Below, in pieces: positions 1 through 7,067 of a stretch of 16,760 nucleotides of DNA. Position 1 is the first letter of the stretch, and each line of letters starts with the position of its first letter. The stretch lies in NCBI RefSeq assembly GCF_002737765.1, contig NZ_PEGG01000009.1:1-16760 (forward strand), read 5' to 3'. The notes beneath the pieces were generated by a model that searched no databases, was not told the origin of the DNA, and worked only from the letters and a program-made list of their open reading frames with translations. This DNA comes from Caulobacter sp. B11 (GTDB taxonomy: Bacteria > Pseudomonadota > Alphaproteobacteria > Caulobacterales > Caulobacteraceae). The position numbers were made by a program, and so were the translations under genes.

Positions 1-870
1 CCGCAAACTATAACCTTTCAACCAGGCCAGACTACTACAGCGGTCTTCCGCATAGCCATCTACGAAGATGATATCTATGAGGGCAGTGAAATATTCGCGC
101 TTTCGATTGTGAGCGCCACTAACGCGGTCATTGATCTCTCTACGAACGCGAGTCAGTCGGTCGGCTACATAATCGACAATGATCAACCGGCCCGACCGAT
201 GGTTCGGTTTGTTGGACCTTGGTCCGATGTATCCGAGGGCGCGGGTTACGCGGAGCGGACTATCGAGCTCTCAAAGGTTTCAAGCGAAATCGTCACGGTT
301 GTTGTTCAAGCGTCATCCTATCGCCAAGGCGACATGGATATTGCGCCGCAAACTATAACCTTTCAACCAGGTCAGACTACAGCGGTCTTCCGCACAGCCA
401 TCTACGAAGATGATATCTATGAGGGCAGTGAAATATTCGCGCTTTCGATTGTGAGCGCCACGAACGCGGTCATTGACCTCTCTACGAACGCGAGTCAGTC
501 GGTCGGCTACATAATCGACAATGATCAACCGGCCCGACCGATGGTTCGGTTTGTTGGACCTTGGTCCGATGTATCCGAGGGCGCGGGTTACGCGGAGCGG
601 ACTATCGAGCTCTCAAAGGTTTCAAGCGAAATCGTCACGGTTGTTGTTCAAGCGTCATCCTATCGCCAAGGCGACATGGATATTGCGCCGCAAACTATAA
701 CCTTTCAACCAGGTCAAACTGCAGCGGTCTTCCGCACAGCCATCTACGACGATGATATCTATGAGGGCAGTGAAATATTCGCGCTTTCGATTGTGAGCGC
801 CACGAACGCGGTCATTGACCTCTCTACGAACGCAAGTCAGTCGGTCGGCTACATACTCGACAATGATCAA
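1..870 (+). repeat. Tandem 342-bp Calx-beta repeats, near identical
   Basis: Two full 342-bp units (187-528 and 529-870) follow a partial unit (1-186), each encoding 114 residues. The copies differ at only a few bases. The first carries one extra ACT codon (GQTTTAV against GQTTAV) and an I for T. The last has GQTAAV for GQTTAV, YDDD for YEDD, and YILDND for YIIDND. Identity this high, including synonymous positions, points to recent duplication or gene conversion. The array continues upstream of the window, so total copy number is unknown. Confidence 0.95.
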
Positions 871-2157
871 CCCAGTTTGCGCGTCACGGCCGTCGTCAAC
901 GCTCCGGCTTCGATTACGGAAGGCGGAAGCGGCTCGTTGTCCCTCACATTGTTGGAAGTCTCCGCAGTTTCGACGTCCATTACTGTGTCAATGTCCGGCC
1001 AGAGCACGGCGACGGGGGCAGACGTACATGTACCTGTCGGCGTCTATTCGCTGAGCGTCGCCCAGTCTCCGGCCGGCCCCTACACGATCGATCTCGGTGC
1101 GATTACCGCGCTCAACGACCTGTTGCAGGAAGGTGTCGAAAATGTCGTTCTGACGGTTTCGGCTAGCGGTCAGGTTTTCGCGAACGGCAGCAATACGGCT
1201 GTCGTTTCGATCGACTTGCTTGATAACTATCACCCCAACGTCGTTGACGACTTCAACGGCGACGGTCGTAGCGACCTGGCCTGGCGCGAGGCGGGCGGGA
1301 TGTTCTCGACCTGGCTGATGGCGGCCGGGAATGGCCCGCTGGCGGTGACGCCCAACCAGTTCGTGACCGGCGGCCTCGACAACAGCTGGGCGTTGGGCGC
1401 GGCGGCCGATTTCAACGGCGACGGCAAGTCCGACCTGCTGTGGCGCAACGCCGACGGCGCGTTCAGTCTCTGGAACTCGACGGGCACGGGCTTCACCGCC
1501 GACGCCGTGGTCGACGGCTCGGTCTCGGCCGACTGGGCCGTGGCGGCGAGCGGCGACTTCAACGGCGACGGCAAGGCGGACCTGATCTTCCGCCACGAGG
1601 GCGGGACCTTCACCGAGTGGCAGTCGACCGGGACGGGGTTCAACAAGAACGTCTATGTCAATGGCGGGGTCGACCCGACCTGGAGCCTGGCCGGGGTCGG
1701 CGACTTCAACGGCGACGGCAGGGACGACATGGTCTGGCGTCACGACGGCGGCACGTTCAGCCTGTGGACCTCGACCGGCGACGGCTTCGCCGCCAATACC
1801 GTGGTCGACGGTTCGGTGTCGGCCGACTGGGCCCTGGCGGCGATCGCCGACTTCAACGGCGACGGCAAGGACGACCTGATCTGGCGCCACGAGGGCGGGA
1901 TCTTCACCGAATGGCGCTCGAACGGGGCGGGCTTTGACCAGAATGTCTATGTCGACGGCCGGGTGACGCCCGACTGGTCGCTGGAAAGCACCGGCGACTT
2001 CAACGGCGACGGCAAGGCCGATCTGCTGTGGCGCCACGACACCGGCATGTTCACCGTCTGGCAGTCGACCGGCGACAGCTTCGCCCTCAACGCCCTGGTC
2101 GACACCTCCGTCACCCCCAACTGGGCCCTGGCCTCGGCGGACTACGCTTTGGTCTAG
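1..2157 (+). CDS. Calx-beta / FG-GAP repeat secreted protein, 5' partial
   Basis: The reading frame is open from base 1, so the N-terminus lies outside the window; the stop is TAG at 2155-2157. The visible part has three sections. Near-identical Calx-beta-type repeats (acidic DDDIYEGSEIFALSI and DNDQP motifs) run to base 870. A diverged Calx-beta-like domain covers about 871-1236. Six FG-GAP/VCBS-type repeats then start at 1249 (first unit 53 residues, the others 49), each opening with DFNGDG(K/R)xDLxWR, a calcium-binding D-x-N-x-D-G-x-x-D loop. Such proteins are usually extracellular adhesins or matrix proteins stabilised by calcium. The C-terminus, ADYALV, is an acidic residue followed by hydrophobic ones, as in type I-secreted serralysins, so type I export is inferred. 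The Calx-beta part is A+T-richer than the FG-GAP part. The exact role is unknown. Confidence 0.85.
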   Translation, partial: PQTITFQPGQTTTAVFRIAIYEDDIYEGSEIFALSIVSATNAVIDLSTNASQSVGYIIDNDQPARPMVRFVGPWSDVSEGAGYAERTIELSKVSSEIVTVVVQASSYRQGDMDIAPQTITFQPGQTTAVFRTAIYEDDIYEGSEIFALSIVSATNAVIDLSTNASQSVGYIIDNDQPARPMVRFVGPWSDVSEGAGYAERTIELSKVSSEIVTVVVQASSYRQGDMDIAPQTITFQPGQTAAVFRTAIYDDDIYEGSEIFALSIVSATNAVIDLSTNASQSVGYILDNDQPSLRVTAVVNAPASITEGGSGSLSLTLLEVSAVSTSITVSMSGQSTATGADVHVPVGVYSLSVAQSPAGPYTIDLGAITALNDLLQEGVENVVLTVSASGQVFANGSNTAVVSIDLLDNYHPNVVDDFNGDGRSDLAWREAGGMFSTWLMAAGNGPLAVTPNQFVTGGLDNSWALGAAADFNGDGKSDLLWRNADGAFSLWNSTGTGFTADAVVDGSVSADWAVAASGDFNGDGKADLIFRHEGGTFTEWQSTGTGFNKNVYVNGGVDPTWSLAGVGDFNGDGRDDMVWRHDGGTFSLWTSTGDGFAANTVVDGSVSADWALAAIADFNGDGKDDLIWRHEGGIFTEWRSNGAGFDQNVYVDGRVTPDWSLESTGDFNGDGKADLLWRHDTGMFTVWQSTGDSFALNALVDTSVTPNWALASADYALV
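1249..2154 (+). repeat. Six FG-GAP/VCBS-type units (53 + 5 x 49 residues)
   Basis: DFNGDG-type loops begin at 1249, 1408, 1555, 1702, 1849 and 1996, so the first unit is 159 bp and the next ones 147 bp. Each unit carries the calcium loop, a WRH/WRN strand, an aromatic T/S-x-W strand and a V-D/N-G turn. The pattern suggests blades of a beta-propeller-like fold. The same spacing recurs in the next gene at 3746-4651. Confidence 0.9.
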
Positions 2158-2204
2158 GGGAAAGGCGGGGGGCCTTTTCGCCGCAGTCAGCGCCCGCCTT
2201 TCCC
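2158..2204 (+). terminator. Strong 12-bp hairpin directly after the stop codon
   Basis: GGGAAAGGCGGG at 2158-2169 is perfectly complementary to CCCGCCTTTCCC at 2193-2204, leaving a 23-nt loop. It starts on the base after the TAG stop. No T-run follows, so it is a terminator-like or mRNA 3'-end-stabilising hairpin rather than a textbook intrinsic terminator. Confidence 0.6.
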
Positions 2205-2241
2205 GTTGATCCGCCTTACGGCGCTCTGTACCGTCGCTCAC

Positions 2242-2260
2242 CGCTCGCAACCTGCGGGCG
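2242..2260 (+). other. Short hairpin in the leader of the protease gene
   Basis: CGCTCGCA (2242-2249) pairs with TGCGGGCG (2253-2260) with one G-T pair and a 3-nt loop. It lies 18 nt upstream of the GTG start at 2279, just before the GAGGG ribosome-binding sequence. It could belong to the termination region of the upstream gene or act on translation. The sequence alone does not decide. Confidence 0.35.
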
Positions 2261-2278
2261 CGTGGCGAGGGTCTTGTC

Positions 2279-4654
2279 GTGTTGAGTTCAAGGGCTCTGA
2301 GCAAGCCGGTCATCGACCGGGACACCGGCGCGGACGAGACGGCTCAGGCCTTGGTTGGCGACTCCCTGCTCTATGCGTCGGCCCTCGTTCCGGCCGGGGA
2401 GCGGGGCGGGACGGCCGCGAACGGCAAGCCCAGCCTGACCATCACCCAGGCGGGCTTTCACCTGATCGGCGGCGAGCCCGGCTGGTCGGGCGCCCTGGGC
2501 GTCGGCTACACGGTCACCTACGCCTTCCGGGCGAGCGAACCGGCCACCATGCCTGACGGGGTGACGGGGTTCAGCCAGTTCACCGAGGCCCAGATCATTC
2601 AGGCCGAGCGGGCGCTGCAGTCCTGGGCGGATGTGGCCAATATCACCTTCGTGCGGGTCGGGGCCGGGGTCAGCGGCGAGGGCGCCTATTCCAACAGCGC
2701 CAGCATCCTGTTTGGCAATTACAGCGACGGCGAGCCGGGAGCGGCGGCTTTCGCCTACTATCCGGGAAACCCCTCGTTCGCGTCGGCTTCCGGCGATGTC
2801 TGGATCAACTCGACCTCCAGGTCGAACCAGACGCCGACCATGACCTATTATGGGGCCATGACCCTGGTGCACGAGATCGGCCACGCGATCGGTCTGGCCC
2901 ATCCCGGAAAATACGACGCCACGGACAAGGTCACCTTCACCTATGCCGCCGACGCCGGCTATTTCGAGGATTCCACCCAGTACACGGTGATGAGCTATTT
3001 TTCGGAGAGCAACACCGGGGCCAACTATCGCGGATTTCACCCCTCGGTGCCGATGCTCGACGACATCTCCGCAGCCCAGCAGGAATATGGCGCCAACCTG
3101 ACCACGCGGACCGGCGACACCACCTACGGCTTCAATTCCAACGCCGACCGGGCCTGGTTCACCACGGTCGGCGGGTTCAACCTGATCTTCGCGGTGTGGG
3201 ACGCCGGCGGCGTCGATACCTTTGATTTCTCTGGCTTTCAGCGGATCGATCTGGGCGAGGGCAATTTCTCCAATGTCGGCGGACTGACCGGCAATGTCTC
3301 CATCGCCCTGGGCGCCCAGATCGAAAATGCCATCGGCGGCAGCGCCGCGGACGTCATCCTCGGCAACGGCCTCGGCAATGAGTTGCGTGGCAACGCCGGG
3401 GCTGATCGCATCGAGGGCGGGGCGGGCGATGACCTGCTGCTGGGCGGCGCGGGGGCCGACACCCTCGTCGGCGGGTCCGGTTCGGATCGCTTTTTTGGCG
3501 CGCTGACCGATCTGGCGGGCGACACGATCCTGGACTTCGCCCGCGGCGACGAGCTGCAGATCGCCGACGCCAGTTTCGCCAGCTTCGTGTTTTCGCGCAA
3601 CGGCGCGGCCCTCACCCTGGGCGGGGGCGCGACCCTGACCCTGGCCGGCGATCCGTTCGGCCTGATGATCGCCGTCGCGGCCGCCGGCGGCGGGGTCAGC
3701 CTGTCGATCGCCGAGGCCCTGAACGCCCGCAACGCCTTCGTCGCGGATTTCAACGGCGATGGGCGCGATGACCTGGCCTGGCGGGCCAGCGACGGGGCGT
3801 TTTCGACCTGGACGATCGATCTTGGCGGCCCCGGGCCGGCGGTGGATCGTGACGTGTTCGTGGAGTCCGGCGTCGATCTGAGCTGGGCGATCGGCGCGAT
3901 CGCCGACTTCAACGGCGACGGCAAGTCCGACCTGCTCTGGCGCCATGACGGCGGCCTGTTCAGCCTCTGGCGCTCGACCGGCGAGGGCTTCGCCGCCAAT
4001 ACCTATGTCAACGGGTCCGTGGGGGCGGACTGGTCCCTGGCGGCGACGGGCGACTTCAACGCCGATGGCCGGGCCGATCTGATCTGGCGCCATGAGGGCG
4101 GACTGTTCACCGTCTGGCGGTCGAACGGTGAGAGCTTCGAACAGAACGTCTATGTCGATGGCGGGGTCGATCCGTCCTGGCAGTTGATCGCCACCGGCGA
4201 CTATGACGGCGACGGCGCCGATGACCTGCTCTGGCGCAGCGCCTCGGGCGGCTTCACTGAATGGCGATCAAACGGCGCCGGCTTTACGAGCAATGTCTAT
4301 GTCGACTTCACCCTGGATGCGACCTGGCACCTGGACGGCGGCGGCGACTTCAATGGCGATGGACGTGACGATCTGATCTGGCGGCGGGATGACGGCCTGT
4401 TTTCACAATGGCTGTCGACAGGCGATGGTTTCGAGAAGAACGTCTATGTCAGCGGCGCGGTCGGAACCGACTGGTCGCTGGACAGCACCGGCGACTTCAA
4501 CGGCGACGGCAAGGCCGACCTGTTGTGGCGACACGACCAGGGAACCTTCACGATCTGGGAGTCCACCGGGGCGGGGTTCGAGATGAACGTTCTGGTCGAC
4601 GGCTCGCGGGACGCCCATTGGGCCCTGGCGGCCAAGGACTATGCTTTCCTCTGA
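2279..4654 (+). CDS. Serralysin-like secreted zinc metalloprotease with RTX and FG-GAP repeats
   Basis: This 791-residue protein is an M10-type metzincin. H198-E199-I-G-H202-A-I-G-L-A-H208-P matches HExxHxxGxxHP, with three His zinc ligands and the catalytic Glu. The Met-turn YTVMSY (235-240) carries the tyrosine typical of serralysins. Glycine/aspartate-rich RTX nonapeptides lie at about 357-405 (GNAGAD, GGAGDD, GGAGAD, GGSGSD), followed by the 'DTILDFARGDEL' segment seen in serralysins. Six FG-GAP units occupy 490-790. There is no Sec signal, as expected for type I export; the end is KDYAFL. The start is GTG 2279, with GAGGG about 7 nt upstream. Ordinary serralysins (about 450-500 residues) end after the RTX block, so the FG-GAP tail is an addition. 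A secreted, calcium-dependent endoprotease is expected; the substrate is unknown. Confidence 0.88.
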   Translation: MLSSRALSKPVIDRDTGADETAQALVGDSLLYASALVPAGERGGTAANGKPSLTITQAGFHLIGGEPGWSGALGVGYTVTYAFRASEPATMPDGVTGFSQFTEAQIIQAERALQSWADVANITFVRVGAGVSGEGAYSNSASILFGNYSDGEPGAAAFAYYPGNPSFASASGDVWINSTSRSNQTPTMTYYGAMTLVHEIGHAIGLAHPGKYDATDKVTFTYAADAGYFEDSTQYTVMSYFSESNTGANYRGFHPSVPMLDDISAAQQEYGANLTTRTGDTTYGFNSNADRAWFTTVGGFNLIFAVWDAGGVDTFDFSGFQRIDLGEGNFSNVGGLTGNVSIALGAQIENAIGGSAADVILGNGLGNELRGNAGADRIEGGAGDDLLLGGAGADTLVGGSGSDRFFGALTDLAGDTILDFARGDELQIADASFASFVFSRNGAALTLGGGATLTLAGDPFGLMIAVAAAGGGVSLSIAEALNARNAFVADFNGDGRDDLAWRASDGAFSTWTIDLGGPGPAVDRDVFVESGVDLSWAIGAIADFNGDGKSDLLWRHDGGLFSLWRSTGEGFAANTYVNGSVGADWSLAATGDFNADGRADLIWRHEGGLFTVWRSNGESFEQNVYVDGGVDPSWQLIATGDYDGDGADDLLWRSASGGFTEWRSNGAGFTSNVYVDFTLDATWHLDGGGDFNGDGRDDLIWRRDDGLFSQWLSTGDGFEKNVYVSGAVGTDWSLDSTGDFNGDGKADLLWRHDQGTFTIWESTGAGFEMNVLVDGSRDAHWALAAKDYAFL
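3746..4651 (+). repeat. Six FG-GAP/VCBS-type units homologous to those in the upstream gene
   Basis: The units follow the same plan as 1249-2154: a 53-residue first unit, then 49-residue units. They open with DFNGDGRDD, DFNGDGKSD, DFNADGRAD, DYDGDGADD, DFNGDGRDD and DFNGDGKAD. Unit order and irregular first-unit length are preserved, so the whole module was probably duplicated between the two genes as a block. Confidence 0.9.
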
Positions 4655-4709
4655 CCGACGCTGGCCAGGCCAGGAACAAGATTCCGCTGAATGCGGACAC
4701 AGGAGTCGC

Positions 4710-5669
4710 ATGCCCAATACCGTCGCTGAAAAGCCCCACGTCCTGATTTCCCACCAGATGCTGTCTCCGCTGCAGGCGGTTCTTGAGGCCAGCTACCAGG
4801 TTCATCGGTTGTGGGACTATCCAGACCGTCTGGCCTTCCTTCAGGGGCCCGGCCAGCAGGTGCGGGCCATTGTCCATGCCGGCGAGATGGCCCTGGGCAA
4901 GGACCTGCTGTCGGAGATGCCGCTTCTGGGGCTGATCGCCTGTGTCAGCGTCGGCTATGACGGCGTCGACGTGCCCTGGTGCAAGGATCGCGGCATCGCC
5001 GTGACCCACTCCACCGGCCTCAACGCCGGGGACGTGGCCGACCATGCGGTCGGACTTCTGTTGGCTGCCTGGCGGGGGATTGTCGAGGGCGACGGCAAGC
5101 TGCGTGCCGGGGGCTGGACGCAGGCCGACCGGATGAGCCCGCGCCATGGGCTGAAGGGCCGAACCGTCGGCATCGTCGGCCTGGGCCATATCGGCGAGGC
5201 CGTGGCGCGCCGCGTGGCCGCCTTCGAGATGAAGGTCGCCTGGTGGGCGCCCCGTCCCAAGGCGACCGAGCTCCCGCGCGCCGAGAGCCTGATGGCCTTG
5301 GCCCGCGACAGCGACATCCTGGTGATCTGCGCCCGGCCCGACCCGACCAACCACCACCTGATCGACCAGGCGGTGATCGAGGCCCTGGGGCCGCAGGGTC
5401 TTCTGGTCAATGTGGCGCGCGGCGCGCTGATCGATGAGGACGCGATGATCGCGGCGTTGAAGGACGGCCGCCTGGGCATGGCGGCGCTCGACGTGTTCGA
5501 GCAGGAGCCCACGCCCGCCGCGCGCTGGGCCGACGTGCCCCGCACCGTCTTGACCCCGCACACCGCCGGCGCGACCCTCGACAGCATTCCGGCCATGGTC
5601 GGGCTGACGCTTGAAAACCTCAGGCGCTATTTTCTGGGCGAGCCGCTGGCCTCGCCCGTGGGGAGCTGA
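4710..5669 (+). CDS. D-isomer-specific 2-hydroxyacid dehydrogenase (glyoxylate/hydroxypyruvate reductase type)
   Basis: This 319-residue cytoplasmic oxidoreductase probably reduces a 2-oxoacid such as glyoxylate or hydroxypyruvate to the D-hydroxyacid. The Rossmann motif is GLGHIG (157-162). The catalytic triad is R237 (VNVARGAL), E266 (DVFEQEP) and H284 (TPHTAGAT). The strand that normally ends in an NAD-selecting Asp reads AWWAPRPK (177-184), with no acid but Arg and Lys, which favours NADP(H). I chose ATG 4710 because AGGAG (4701-4705) precedes it and homology begins here; the frame is open further upstream, but that 23-residue extension has no family character. A VOC-domain gene follows 2 bp after the stop, so the two are likely cotranscribed. 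The exact substrate cannot be assigned. Confidence 0.85.
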   Translation: MPNTVAEKPHVLISHQMLSPLQAVLEASYQVHRLWDYPDRLAFLQGPGQQVRAIVHAGEMALGKDLLSEMPLLGLIACVSVGYDGVDVPWCKDRGIAVTHSTGLNAGDVADHAVGLLLAAWRGIVEGDGKLRAGGWTQADRMSPRHGLKGRTVGIVGLGHIGEAVARRVAAFEMKVAWWAPRPKATELPRAESLMALARDSDILVICARPDPTNHHLIDQAVIEALGPQGLLVNVARGALIDEDAMIAALKDGRLGMAALDVFEQEPTPAARWADVPRTVLTPHTAGATLDSIPAMVGLTLENLRRYFLGEPLASPVGS

Positions 5670-5671
5670 CC

Positions 5672-6046
5672 ATGGCCAAGGTCCTGGGACTGGGCGGGAT
5701 ATTCTTCAAGGCGGCCGATCCGGTCGCGGTGCGCGAATGGTATGCACGGGTGCTGGGTTTCGAGGTTCACGACTGGGGCGGGGTGGTGTTCGATCACCCT
5801 GGGGTCGGCAAGGCCAACTGGTCGCCGTTCGCGGCTGACACCCGGTATTTCGAGCCGTCGCAGGCGGCCTTCATGATTAATTTCATCGTTGATGATCTGG
5901 AGGGCGTCCTGGCCAAGGCCGCCGCCGAGGGCGTGGAACCCACCGGCCGGCAGGACGAGGACATGGGGCGTTTCGCCTGGCTTCTGGACCCGGCAGGGGT
6001 CAAGATTGAGCTCTGGGAGCCCGCCAAGGCCGAGGCCGAGGCATAA
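5672..6046 (+). CDS. VOC-fold (glyoxalase/bleomycin-resistance superfamily) protein
   Basis: This 124-residue single-module VOC protein has the paired beta-alpha-beta layout: GGIFFKAADPVAVREWYARV (8-27) with the typical FY/WY helix, then NFIVDDL (70-76), and FAWLLDPAGVKIELWEP (101-117). E113 sits at the usual C-terminal metal ligand of the fold. The first-strand position often held by His or Gln appears to be Phe, so a classical glyoxalase I metal site is doubtful. The start at ATG 5672 lies 2 bp after the dehydrogenase stop, with GGGGAG inside the preceding coding end, suggesting translational coupling. The substrate is unknown; detoxification or a small-molecule isomerase or dioxygenase role are only possibilities. 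Confidence 0.8.
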   Translation: MAKVLGLGGIFFKAADPVAVREWYARVLGFEVHDWGGVVFDHPGVGKANWSPFAADTRYFEPSQAAFMINFIVDDLEGVLAKAAAEGVEPTGRQDEDMGRFAWLLDPAGVKIELWEPAKAEAEA

Positions 6047-6053
6047 AATCGGC

Positions 6054-6089
6054 TTGCCAAATCGGACATAAAGATATCTTTATGTCCCC
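6054..6089 (+). promoter_or_regulatory. Candidate promoter of the SAM-cycle operon
   Basis: TTGCCA at 6054-6059 could be a -35 element, and TATCTT at 6075-6080 (15-bp spacing) a weak -10 that lies inside the palindrome. Transcription would then start within a few bases of the ATG at 6090, and no Shine-Dalgarno sequence precedes that ATG (CCCC does). A leaderless mRNA, common in Caulobacter, is a reasonable inference. Confidence in the exact boxes is low. Confidence 0.35.
6064..6087. promoter_or_regulatory. 24-bp perfect palindrome: SahR operator
   Basis: GGACATAAAGAT is followed directly by its exact reverse complement ATCTTTATGTCC, ending 2 bp before the sahR start codon. ArsR-family dimers bind such symmetric sites, and known SahR operators centre on an AAGATATCTT-like core, which is present here. 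The position over the putative -10 region and start fits repression by steric block and autoregulation of the whole met operon. I found no second copy of the palindrome in the window. Confidence 0.82.
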
Positions 6090-7067
6090 ATGAGGCTGAC
6101 CGCGGATCAAGTTGTCGACGTGCTGCGCGCGGCGGGGGAAACCACCCGGCTGCGGGTGCTGGCCCTGCTGGCCGTCGACGAACTTTCGGTGCTGGAACTG
6201 TGCCGGATCCTCGACCAGAGTCAGCCGCGGGTCTCGCGTCATCTCAAGCTTCTGGCCGAGGCCGGTCTGGTCGAGCGGTTCCCCGACGGGGCCTGGGTGT
6301 TCTATCGCCTGGCCAGCAAGTCGCCGGGCCGCAGCCTGGTGCGCCAGGCGCTCGACCTGATCGCTCCCGATGATGAGGTCGTGTGTCGCGACGCCGAGCA
6401 ACTGTCGGCCGTGCGGTCCGAGCGGTCCGCCGGGGCCCAGGCCTATTTCGCCCGCAACGCCGATCGCTGGAACGAGATCCGCTCGCTCTATGTCGACGAG
6501 GCCGAGGTCGAGGCGGCGATCCTGAAGGCCGCCGGACAAGGTCCGTTCGACGAGTTTGTCGACCTGGGCGCCGGGGCGGGGCGGATGCTGACCCTGCTGG
6601 GCGGCCGGGCAGGCGCGTCCCTGGGCCTGGACCTGTCGCAGCAGATGCTCAACATCGCCCGCGACGAGGTGGCCAAGGCCGGACTGACGCGCTGCGAGCT
6701 GCGACACGGCGACATCTTCGCCACCGGCCTGCCGGGCGGCTGCGCCGACCTGGTGACCGTGCATCAGGTCCTGCACTATCTGGGTGATCCGGCCTCCGCC
6801 GTGGCCGAGGCCGCGCGCCTGGTGGCCCAGGGCGGGCTGCTGCTGATCGCCGACTTCGCGCCGCATGACCACGAGTTCCTGCGCGAGGCGCATCAGCATC
6901 GCCGCCTGGGCTTTTCCGACGCCGAGATCATCGCCTGGATCGAGGCCTCGGGCCTGACCCTGGAAAGCAATATCGCCCTGCCGCCGGCCAGCGCCGAGGG
7001 GCTGACCGTCAAGATCTGGACCGGTCGGCGGCCCGCCGTCGCCCAGGCCGAAAGGACCGCCGCATGA
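6090..7067 (+). CDS. sahR: SahR-type ArsR repressor with methyltransferase-fold SAH-sensing domain
   Basis: In this 325-residue two-domain regulator, residues 1-80 form an ArsR winged helix (TTRLRVLALLAV, recognition helix SQPRVSRHLKLL at 44-55, wing RFPDGAWVFYRL). Residues about 115-312 form a class I methyltransferase fold, with motif I VDLGAGAGRM at 157-166, acidic D181 after beta-2 (GLDLS) and GDIF at 207-210. SahR of other Proteobacteria represses SAM-cycle genes and is released by S-adenosylhomocysteine bound in the methylase-like domain. The perfect palindrome immediately upstream and the downstream metF/metH genes support the same role here. ATG 6090 starts exactly at the family N-terminus. 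The ATGA overlap with metF couples translation. A residual methyltransferase activity is not excluded. Confidence 0.85.
   Translation: MRLTADQVVDVLRAAGETTRLRVLALLAVDELSVLELCRILDQSQPRVSRHLKLLAEAGLVERFPDGAWVFYRLASKSPGRSLVRQALDLIAPDDEVVCRDAEQLSAVRSERSAGAQAYFARNADRWNEIRSLYVDEAEVEAAILKAAGQGPFDEFVDLGAGAGRMLTLLGGRAGASLGLDLSQQMLNIARDEVAKAGLTRCELRHGDIFATGLPGGCADLVTVHQVLHYLGDPASAVAEAARLVAQGGLLLIADFAPHDHEFLREAHQHRRLGFSDAEIIAWIEASGLTLESNIALPPASAEGLTVKIWTGRRPAVAQAERTAA

Noticed and set aside
1..870. CRISPR-like or noncoding tandem repeat
   Set aside because: The unit is 342 bp, in frame, and encodes a complete Calx-beta domain; there are no short repeats with unique spacers.
988..2325. Long minus-strand open frame of about 445 codons opposite the FG-GAP repeats
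   Set aside because: It mirrors the repetitive, G+C-rich plus-strand gene; the translation is arginine/glycine/valine-rich without domains. High G+C suppresses stop codons on the opposite strand.
2288..4093. Minus-strand open frame of about 600 codons opposite the protease
   Set aside because: The plus strand carries an unmistakable metzincin with catalytic motifs; the antisense translation has no recognisable motif and repeated VAVEV segments from the FG-GAP shadow.
4655..4709. Inverted CTGGCC/GGCCAG bases after the protease gene as a terminator
   Set aside because: The arms are separated by a single base, so no stable hairpin loop can form, and no T-run follows.
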